Below the pieces are notes generated by a model, which was given only the letters and a program-made list of their open reading frames with translations, was not told where the DNA came from and did not search any database. A stretch of DNA of 64,000 nt from Alteromonas sp. M12 (GTDB lineage: Bacteria; Pseudomonadota; Gammaproteobacteria; Enterobacterales; Alteromonadaceae). The position numbers were made by a program, and so were the translations under genes. The stretch is from positions 1,178,001 through 1,242,000 of the forward strand of contig NZ_CP144164.1 of assembly GCF_037478005.1 (NCBI RefSeq), written 5' to 3'. Below are positions 57,196-64,000 of this stretch, piece after piece; the first letter of the stretch is position 1; each line of letters begins with the position of its first letter.

Positions 57196-59166
57196 TTAAT
57201 GCCCTTCTAATAAAAAATGTTCTGCGCGTTCTACTCGTCGCGGTTTGCCTGAGATCACGATAACATCGTTAGGTTGTAGGGGCTTTGTAAAGTCAGGATT
57301 TGCAATTTCTATATTTGCTCGCCGTAATCCATGCAAACTTATTTTGCGTTTAAAAAGATCCAACTGTTCAATTGTTTTACCGACCGCAAACGCATCTTCA
57401 GTTAGTTGCACAGCGTGCATAAATTCCAGCTTATCTTTGGTACCTTGGCTAATTTCAGTGGTTTCTCCAGGAAAGAAACCGTGCATATGTCGATAGTGAT
57501 CTTTTCGCTCTGAACGAACCCGTTTTAAAATTCGCGCCATAGGGATACCGGATAAATGGAGTATCTGAGATACCAACATAAGGCTGCCTTCGAGAATTTC
57601 AGGCACAACTTGACTAGCGCCAGCCGCATAAAGTTCTTCTAGGTGGTAGTCTTTTCTAGTGCGAACCACTATGGGCAATTCTGGGTGCATTTCCGAGATG
57701 ATCTTGATTACATTGAGGGCTCTTTGGTGTTCATCAAAGGTGATAAGCACTAATTTGGCCATATCGATTCCAGCGGCTTTTAATATATCTGGTTGACTGA
57801 CGTCACCGAACACCACGGGTTGTCCTGCACTTCGGCTTTCATTGACCCGCACGGGATCAAAGTCTACGACTAAATAGGGGATTTTCTCCACGCTTAATAA
57901 GCGGCTTACCGATTGACCAACTCGGCCAAAACCAAGAATTAAAACGTGGTCTTGCATGCTAGGATGATAATTATCTTCATCCATTGGGTCTAATTGTAAG
58001 TCGGGTTTACCAATAATATATTTAGCCATGTCGAGACTATTTTCAATCAACCAAGGTGTAACCGCCATACTGAGCACACCAATTGCCATCAAAACAGAGC
58101 CTTGTTCAGCACTGAGAATGTCGTGATTTACCGCCAGTGCGGCAATAATAAAGCTAAATTCACCTATCTGACAGAGCTTTAATCCTGTTGACCAGCCATC
58201 TAGTTTGTCGGCTTTAAATAGCCAAGCACAAGCACGAATGATCAGGATTTTTATTATCATTATGGTGACTAAACCCAAAGCTATCCAATGTAGTTGTGAT
58301 GCTAAAGTCTGCATTTCTAAACGCATACCAACAGTTATAAAAAATAACCCCATTAGAATATCTCTGAAAGGCCGAATATCCGCTTCTAGTTGATGCCTGT
58401 ATTGGCTTTCACTTAACATCATTCCCGCTAGAAAAGCTCCTAGTGCCATGGAAAGGCCAAACGAGTAGGTCAAACCTGCCGCTACCAAGGCAACCAAAAT
58501 AGTCGTTAGCACAAACAATTCATCGGTACGCGTTCGCGCTACTTCATTAAATATTCTAGGTAGTAGCCATTTGCCTACAGACATTAAAATACCGACAACC
58601 ACTGTGCCCTTTAAAAGCGCCATCACAATCGCTAGCCATAAGCTGCTATGGGATTGATCTGATAGCAAGGGAACTAATATCAGCAAAGGCACCACAGCCA
58701 GATCTTGAAATAATAAAATACTGACAACCATTTGTGCTCGGGTCGTATTTAACGTGCCTCGTTCGCTCATTTGTTTAATCACAATCGCGGTTGAAGAAAG
58801 GGCTATCATACCGCCTATGATTAATGCGGCTTTTAAATCGAATCCAAATACACTGGCGATCCCCATAAAAACCAGAGTAGTCAGTATCATTTGGCCTAAA
58901 CCAATGCCAAAAACCAGATGGCGCATAGCCATGACTTTAGGAAGAGAAAATTCTAAGCCCAACGAAAATAATAGAAAGACGATGCCTAACTCGGCGAAAA
59001 AGTGAATTTCTTCTGGATGATCGATGATTGCTAGCATGTGCGGACCAGCGACTACTCCACAGGCTAGATATGCGAGTATGGGAGGTAAGTTTATACGTTT
59101 GAATCCCCACACGGTTAACACCGCAACAGTCATCAATACCAAAATATTTGTGAAACCCACATGCAT
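57196..59166 (-). CDS. KefC/YbaL-type cation:proton antiporter with TrkA-N and TrkA-C domains
   Basis: The 656-residue protein has residues about 1-385 as a CPA2 exchanger core (PPILAYLACGVVAGPH, FLLFSLGLEFSLPK and CQIGEFSFII). A TrkA-N Rossmann domain follows (about 402-520, HVLILGFGRVGQSV and FGDVSQPDILKAAG), and a C-terminal TrkA-C domain (about 570-650) ends PNDVIVISGKPRRVERAEHF. It is longer than the antiporter at 4960-6723, which lacks TrkA-C. RCK-type domains gate ion flux through NAD(H) or other nucleotides. The ion is not known. Confidence 0.9.
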   Translation of the reverse strand: MHVGFTNILVLMTVAVLTVWGFKRINLPPILAYLACGVVAGPHMLAIIDHPEEIHFFAELGIVFLLFSLGLEFSLPKVMAMRHLVFGIGLGQMILTTLVFMGIASVFGFDLKAALIIGGMIALSSTAIVIKQMSERGTLNTTRAQMVVSILLFQDLAVVPLLILVPLLSDQSHSSLWLAIVMALLKGTVVVGILMSVGKWLLPRIFNEVARTRTDELFVLTTILVALVAAGLTYSFGLSMALGAFLAGMMLSESQYRHQLEADIRPFRDILMGLFFITVGMRLEMQTLASQLHWIALGLVTIMIIKILIIRACAWLFKADKLDGWSTGLKLCQIGEFSFIIAALAVNHDILSAEQGSVLMAIGVLSMAVTPWLIENSLDMAKYIIGKPDLQLDPMDEDNYHPSMQDHVLILGFGRVGQSVSRLLSVEKIPYLVVDFDPVRVNESRSAGQPVVFGDVSQPDILKAAGIDMAKLVLITFDEHQRALNVIKIISEMHPELPIVVRTRKDYHLEELYAAGASQVVPEILEGSLMLVSQILHLSGIPMARILKRVRSERKDHYRHMHGFFPGETTEISQGTKDKLEFMHAVQLTEDAFAVGKTIEQLDLFKRKISLHGLRRANIEIANPDFTKPLQPNDVIVISGKPRRVERAEHFLLEGH

Positions 59167-59378
59167 AAATTTTATCTCTTTATTTGGCTAATTTTTTACC
59201 GCGTGAACTTGTTGACTGAGGAGTAAGCTGAACGGGCATATTTGCCGTTAGCATTACTTTAATATTAGCAGTAATCGATGGCACAGAGATTGCTAATTAA
59301 CCAATCATAAAACATTTTTAATTAATAAATTGCGTATTTAGACCTAAATTCGCCAATAAATTGGCAGGAGCATTCGCC

Positions 59379-60272
59379 TTGGAGCACATGACACAGCTTT
59401 TTGACACTGCGTTGAAAGACAACAATTTGTTTAGCTCAGATCCCTACAAGGGCGGCTTAAGCCATACCGAATCTCATCAAGTTATGTTGCAATTGGCTTC
59501 GAGTATCGACCTGCAAAAGATTGCTCAAGTATTTTATCGCCAATTGCGAGCGAAGTTAAACTTAGATGGTTTAACTATTAAATTTTCAAGTGGTTTAGTT
59601 ACCCTTGGAGAGCCAGAAAAATCTAATAATATCAAAACATTAGATCAAGTAAGTAAACACACAATTTTTGCTACCCTAGTATATTCTTTTTCCAAAGTGT
59701 TAAGTTTGCGGGAAGCGGCAATACTCAATGATTTACATCGATTATTCAAATTTCCGTTAAAAAATGCACTAGAATTTCATAGTGTTAAACAGCTTGCCCT
59801 TAAAGATTATCTGACGTCATTGGGTAATCGAGTACATTATCAAGAATCCTTGGTGCGCTTACTTAGTCAGGCCAAACGGGCTGGCGAAGGTTTTGGACTA
59901 CTGGTGATTGATATGGATAAGTTTAAAGCCGTTAATGACACCTTCGGTCATCATGAGGGTGATAAAGTATTGACCGCCACGGCAGACGTATTACGTCAGT
60001 CACTAAGAGAAAGTGACTATGCTTTTCGTTTTGGTGGTGATGAATTTTGTTGTTTGTTACCAGGTAGTGACAACCTTGTGAATGGTAAAATAGCTGAACG
60101 AATTCAGGGTTTTATGAATAAAAATCCGATTTTGGCCAAGCATAAAATGTCCTGTAGTATCGGCAGTACTATGTATCAATATGGTGACACTGAACTAAGT
60201 TTATTTAATCGTGCAGATAAAGCCTTGTATGCAGCCAAACAAAATGGAAAAAACTGCTACAAAGTAGCTTAA
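59379..60272 (+). CDS. Diguanylate cyclase (cytoplasmic, GGDEF)
   Basis: The likely start is TTG 59379, eight bases after AGGAG; ATG 59388 is an alternative. The 297-residue protein has an N-terminal helical/GAF-like part (about 1-140) of unknown ligand, then a GGDEF domain (about 145-297): VIDMDKFKAVNDTFGHHEGD and active site FRFGGDEF (about 214-221). An inhibitory I-site RESD sits five residues before GGDEF. It should make c-di-GMP from GTP and be product-inhibited. No membrane helix is seen. Confidence 0.93.
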   Translation: MEHMTQLFDTALKDNNLFSSDPYKGGLSHTESHQVMLQLASSIDLQKIAQVFYRQLRAKLNLDGLTIKFSSGLVTLGEPEKSNNIKTLDQVSKHTIFATLVYSFSKVLSLREAAILNDLHRLFKFPLKNALEFHSVKQLALKDYLTSLGNRVHYQESLVRLLSQAKRAGEGFGLLVIDMDKFKAVNDTFGHHEGDKVLTATADVLRQSLRESDYAFRFGGDEFCCLLPGSDNLVNGKIAERIQGFMNKNPILAKHKMSCSIGSTMYQYGDTELSLFNRADKALYAAKQNGKNCYKVA

Positions 60273-60313
60273 TTTCGACATAGGCGGCAATAAATTGCAG
60301 TCTTGTCGAAATT
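60271..60313. other. Long inverted repeat after the first diguanylate cyclase gene
   Basis: AATTTCGACA (60271-60280) and TGTCGAAATT (60304-60313) form a perfect 10-bp outer stem. GCAAT (60287-60291) and ATTGC (60294-60298) form an inner stem. It begins inside the stop codon and has no T-tract, so it could stabilise the transcript end or act as a cruciform. Confidence 0.6.
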
Positions 60314-60476
60314 AACGGCAATTATTATTGATATTATTTCGTCTTATCATACCCATTTGCAGCTAATAACATTAGACTGTCATTACTATTAAATTAATTT
60401 TTATCTCTTTTAGTAATAAATGATGAATGGGGTTATTCTGCGAATAAGAATAAATCCATAAGCTCATTTAGGTTGT

Positions 60477-61544
60477 ATGAGACTATCTATGCTTAGCGAT
60501 TTTGATCAAAATACCCAATATCGACGCAAAGTTTTACAAGTATTGTTGCTGATAACATTTTTCGGTGGCTTTGTTTTTGGTTTGAGCAATATTTATCGAG
60601 AGCTCTACACCTTGGCTTTTCTAGAGTTAGGATATGGATTATTTTCATTTCTAGTATGGCGTCAAATTGGCAATACCACTAATTTTCAATTTTGGGTAAT
60701 CAGTTACCTTTTCCCGTTTTTTTCGATAATGATGTATGCTTTATCCGTACCTGGTTCCTCCCAATCCATTTTTGTTTGGATTCTAACTATCCCCGTTATT
60801 TCCTATTTGTTATTAGGTAAAAAAATTGGCTTTTACTTCTCGATTGTTTTTATGACGCTGGGAATCAGCATTTTTCATTTGAAATTTATGACCGATGATA
60901 TTCCGCTGAGTATTACAGTGTCATTGAACGTAATACTCAGCGGGGTGCTGATGATTGCTCTCGCTCATGTGTATGAGCGTAATCGGGAGAAGAACGAAGA
61001 GCGACTTATGCAATTGGCTGGTACTGACAAATTGACTGGCTTAGCGAATAGGATGAAATTAATCGATGTGTATGCATCTGCTAGTGAATATGCGAAAAGG
61101 CACAATGTGCCTTTAACTATAGTGCTATTTGATCTTGATTATTTCAAAAAAATTAATGATTTATATGGTCATCATGTTGGCGATGCTGCGCTGTGTTTTG
61201 TGGCTGATTTTCTGAAAAAACACACCCGAAAAAGTGATCTACTGGCGCGCTTTGGCGGGGAAGAGTTTGCATTGATTATGCTAGCATCTAAGCCTAAAGA
61301 TAGTTTCCAACAAGTTGACTCTCTACGTAAAAAACTAATGAATAAGCCATTTATCTACAATAAAAAAGAAATCAATATCACCCTTAGTGCTGGGATTTCG
61401 TATCTCGGTGTTGATGGCACTGATTTAGATGATTTACTTGTTAAAGCTGATGAGCGTTTGTACTTTGCAAAGGAAAATGGCCGCAATCGCGTTGTGGCCG
61501 ACGTTCTGGCCGACAATATCGAGCCGTCAAACTCTGCAAAGTAG
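60477..61544 (+). CDS. Membrane-bound diguanylate cyclase (GGDEF)
   Basis: The 355-residue protein has about six N-terminal membrane helices (about 20-168) forming a membrane sensor, then a GGDEF domain: TDKLTGLANRMKLIDVYASA, VLFDLDYFKKINDLYGHHVGD and ARFGGEEFALIM (about 256-267). The I-site RKSD lies five residues before GGEEF. It would make c-di-GMP in response to a membrane or periplasmic cue. The gene is 204 bp after the first cyclase gene. Confidence 0.93.
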   Translation: MRLSMLSDFDQNTQYRRKVLQVLLLITFFGGFVFGLSNIYRELYTLAFLELGYGLFSFLVWRQIGNTTNFQFWVISYLFPFFSIMMYALSVPGSSQSIFVWILTIPVISYLLLGKKIGFYFSIVFMTLGISIFHLKFMTDDIPLSITVSLNVILSGVLMIALAHVYERNREKNEERLMQLAGTDKLTGLANRMKLIDVYASASEYAKRHNVPLTIVLFDLDYFKKINDLYGHHVGDAALCFVADFLKKHTRKSDLLARFGGEEFALIMLASKPKDSFQQVDSLRKKLMNKPFIYNKKEINITLSAGISYLGVDGTDLDDLLVKADERLYFAKENGRNRVVADVLADNIEPSNSAK

Positions 61545-61558
61545 TGTTTAGATATAAC

Positions 61559-62398
61559 TTAAAATACGATTTCCAATCCTTCTGCCGCAGCAAAAACTTG
61601 CAGATCATCTTCCGCAATAGCAATGACTTCCTGACAATGGGATTCAATCGCTGCGATGTCTTCATCTGTACGAATATGATCATGGCTGTAAAGTGCTAAA
61701 CGCTTAGCTCTGCATGCTAAAGCTAGCTTTACCGCTTCTTCTGCCACCGAGTGTCCCCAACCTGATTTACCTGGCATGTCAGACAGCATGTATTGGGCAT
61801 CGTGAATAATAATATCGGCGCTCATTGCAAACTCTACCCATTGTAGAAAATCAGTTTCTTTACGGTAGGGAGGGTAAAGTTCGTTGTCGGTGATGTAGGC
61901 AATTTTAGCACCATCGGCTTCGATTACATAAGAACTGCCGCTGCCGGGATGGTTCATTGGGTGCCGATAAATTTTAGCGCTGCCAATATGCCAACTATTA
62001 ATGCCTTCAGGTACAGGTTTGAGTTCTATATTTGACTGTAGTGATTTGTAATGAACAGGAAAATAACTGCCAGACATCTGATTCAAAATGGCGTTATTTT
62101 CATCCAAGGTCGTCATACCTGGCGTGATAAATATATTTCTGTCAGGCTGATATATAGGTGCAAAAAATGGAAAACCCTGAATATGATCCCAATGATTATG
62201 GGTCAGCAACAAATGTACATCGGTCTGTTTTGAAATTAATTTTTGACCGAGGTTTTTAATCCCTGTGCCTGCATCGAGAATAATGTCAGTGCCATCATTT
62301 AATTCAATGTGCACGCAGGCTGTATTGCCACCATACTTTATATATTCTGGACCCGGTGCAGGGATTGAGCCTCTAACACCGAAAAAGGTTAATCGCAT
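61559..62398 (-). CDS. Metallo-beta-lactamase-fold hydrolase
   Basis: The 279-residue protein starts RLTFFGVRGSIPAPGPEYIK and has ILDAGTGIKNLG and the zinc motif LLTHNHWDHIQGFPFF (HxHxDH, about residues 66-80), plus downstream His and Asp ligands (HPMNHPGSGSS, IIHDAQYM and LYSHDHIRTD). It resembles the RNase Z/PhnP/cyclic-phosphodiesterase branch. Its substrate is unknown. It is convergent with the second diguanylate cyclase. Confidence 0.88.
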   Translation of the reverse strand: MRLTFFGVRGSIPAPGPEYIKYGGNTACVHIELNDGTDIILDAGTGIKNLGQKLISKQTDVHLLLTHNHWDHIQGFPFFAPIYQPDRNIFITPGMTTLDENNAILNQMSGSYFPVHYKSLQSNIELKPVPEGINSWHIGSAKIYRHPMNHPGSGSSYVIEADGAKIAYITDNELYPPYRKETDFLQWVEFAMSADIIIHDAQYMLSDMPGKSGWGHSVAEEAVKLALACRAKRLALYSHDHIRTDEDIAAIESHCQEVIAIAEDDLQVFAAAEGLEIVF

Positions 62399-62540
62399 AT
62401 TCCATCTCTTTGTTGCAGTTTGTCCTTGCGAACTTATTATTCGCAGATATTAGCATAGCGTATCACTGACTAATTCAACAATTAAGATGTGAAGTTATTC
62501 AAAGTTATTGAAAAATATATGGAAATAGATTTTAGCAGGA

Positions 62541-62567
62541 AAAAGACCAACCTAGCGGTTGGTCTTT
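62541..62567 (-). terminator. Intrinsic terminator of proS
   Basis: AAAGACCAACC (62542-62552), TAGC and GGTTGGTCTTT (62557-62567) form a perfect 11-bp stem. On the minus strand it is followed by a short T-run, 14 bases after the proS stop. Confidence 0.85.
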
Positions 62568-62580
62568 GCTATTAAATTCT

Positions 62581-64000
62581 TTATTGCTTTTGTAACAGCG
62601 ACAATACATCATTGATACTGACTAGCTGCTTTTCGCCTGTGCGTCGATGTTTATATTCGACGTTATTCTCGTCTAAATTGCGTTCACCAATGACAATCGT
62701 ATGAGGAATACCAATCAGTTCCATATCATTGAACATGACACCTGGACGTTCCTTACGATCATCAAAGAGAACGTCTATGCCAGCAGCAACTAATTCTTCG
62801 TACAGCGACTCTGCAACCTGTTGAATACGATGAGATTTATGCATATTCATTGGAATCAATGCAACTTGAAAAGGGGCGATAGCATCAGGCCAAATAATGC
62901 CGAATTTATCGTGATTTTGTTCAATGGCCGCCGCAACAATGCGCGATACGCCAATACCATAACAAGCCATAGATAAAATCTGGTGTTTGCCTTGTTCATT
63001 GAGTACACCACAGCCCATTGCTTCGGAGTATTTATCGCCTAGCTGGAATATGTGACCCACTTCGATACCGCGTTTGATCTCTAACGTACCTTTTCCATCT
63101 GGAGAGGGATCACCGGCTTCAATGTTACGTATATCGGCAACTTGATAGTCTACGATGTCTTTTTCCCAGTTTACGCCAGTTAGATGGAACCCTGTTTTGT
63201 TTGCGCCACAAACAAAATCTGTTAAGTGGGCTGCACTTCTATCGACAATCACAGGAATTGAAAGCTCTACTGGACCAATTGAGCCAAGTTCGCAGCTTAA
63301 CGTTTGTATAACTTGTTGCTCTGAGGCCATTGTAAGGGGCGCATACACTGAATCTAGCTTTTCGGCTTTGATGTCATTCAACGTATGGTCGCCGCGCAGC
63401 ACTAGCGCGACTAAATCTTGTTGTCCTTTGTCATCTTGTTCACCTAAAACGATTATGGTTTTAACCGTTTTGTCGGCACTGATATCAAAGTGCGCACAAA
63501 CTTGTTCAATGGTTTTTACATCAGGAGTGGCAACTTGGGTTTTTACTGCCATGGCCGGCAATTTTTCAGTCAAGGGCGCTATCGCTTCAGCCATTTCGAT
63601 ATTGGCTGCGTAATCTGAACCATTACTAAAGGCAATGGCGTCTTCACCGGAATCAGCCAATACATGGAATTCATGGGAAACCGCACCGCCAATTGAACCG
63701 GAGTCAGCGATAACCGGACGATATTCTAAATCTAGGCGCTCAAAGATATTGCAGTAAGCCTGAAACATTCCAGCATAGGTTTGCTGCATTGATTCATCTG
63801 ATGTATGAAATGAATAGGCGTCTTTCATAGTGAACTCGCGTCCACGCATTATGCCAAAACGAGGACGTACTTCATCTCGGAACTTGGTTTGAATTTGATA
63901 GAGGTTTATTGGCAGTTGTTTGTAACTGCTGATTTCATTTTTAACAAGGGAAGTAATCACTTCTTCATGAGTTGGACCTAAAACAAAATCACGATTGTGG
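62581..64000 (-). CDS. proS: Prolyl-tRNA synthetase, N-terminus cut by window edge
   Basis: About 472 residues are visible; the frame runs on to the window end, where [11 protein letters not shown] (class II motif region) is readable, so the gene starts outside. Motif 2 is in [21 protein letters not shown] YbaK-like editing insertion (about residues 110-280 of the visible part) is present, as in bacterial long ProS. Motif 3 is [13 protein letters not shown], and the C-terminal anticodon domain follows ([20 protein letters not shown]). It charges tRNA-Pro. A terminator follows the stop codon. Confidence 0.98.
   Translation of the reverse strand, partial: HNRDFVLGPTHEEVITSLVKNEISSYKQLPINLYQIQTKFRDEVRPRFGIMRGREFTMKDAYSFHTSDESMQQTYAGMFQAYCNIFERLDLEYRPVIADSGSIGGAVSHEFHVLADSGEDAIAFSNGSDYAANIEMAEAIAPLTEKLPAMAVKTQVATPDVKTIEQVCAHFDISADKTVKTIIVLGEQDDKGQQDLVALVLRGDHTLNDIKAEKLDSVYAPLTMASEQQVIQTLSCELGSIGPVELSIPVIVDRSAAHLTDFVCGANKTGFHLTGVNWEKDIVDYQVADIRNIEAGDPSPDGKGTLEIKRGIEVGHIFQLGDKYSEAMGCGVLNEQGKHQILSMACYGIGVSRIVAAAIEQNHDKFGIIWPDAIAPFQVALIPMNMHKSHRIQQVAESLYEELVAAGIDVLFDDRKERPGVMFNDMELIGIPHTIVIGERNLDENNVEYKHRRTGEKQLVSINDVLSLLQKQ

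Overview
The window reads as chromosomal DNA of a marine-type gammaproteobacterium, most likely order Alteromonadales (Glaciecola/Paraglaciecola/Aliiglaciecola-like). This placement is an inference. It rests on the conserved rpsB-tsf-pyrH-frr-uppS-cdsA-dxr-rseP-bamA-skp-lpxD-fabZ-lpxA-lpxB-rnhB-dnaE-accA-tilS order, the divergent map-glnD-dapD group, the YqcC-TruC-flavodoxin and DUF3301/DUF3549 genes, and moderately AT-rich DNA. No rRNA, tRNA or CRISPR array was found.

Layout. 1-4.2 kb: an MksB-MksE-MksF-like condensin operon whose ATPase gene enters from outside the window. 4.2-9.2 kb: a small membrane protein, a KefC-type antiporter, a chemotaxis receptor, then a gene-poor stretch with a possible insertion-sequence remnant. 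9.4-13.3 kb: a GntR regulator and BenE-type transporter with a paired palindromic operator, a dienelactone hydrolase-like enzyme and a UbiA-type prenyltransferase. 13.3-16.6 kb: the fumarate reductase operon frdABCD on the minus strand. 16.9-25.8 kb: a short-chain dehydrogenase, a histidine phosphatase, an acyl-CoA dehydrogenase with a divergent LysR gene, an AlkC-like DNA alkylation repair protein, DUF3301 and DUF3549 genes, YqcC-truC-flavodoxin and an HD-domain protein. 25.85-25.98 kb: five direct copies of a 20-bp repeat. 26.1-30.5 kb: map, glnD, dapD. 30.6-51.3 kb: the translation, isoprenoid, outer-membrane, lipid A, replication and fatty-acid block. 51.5-52.5 kb: a branched-chain aminotransferase.

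52.6-57.2 kb is the most interesting accessory segment. A SLOG-domain protein with two pairs of membrane helices is divergent from a TIR-membrane-TPR protein that keeps the catalytic glutamate, and a small unrecognised protein follows. In Thoeris defence a TIR enzyme makes an NAD-derived signal that is read by a SLOG domain on an effector. By analogy this pair could be a nucleotide-signalled, membrane-acting immune or stress system, which is an inference and not shown by the sequence.

57.2-64 kb: a second KefC-type antiporter with TrkA-N and TrkA-C domains, two diguanylate cyclases, a metallo-beta-lactamase-fold hydrolase and the C-terminal part of prolyl-tRNA synthetase, cut by the window edge.
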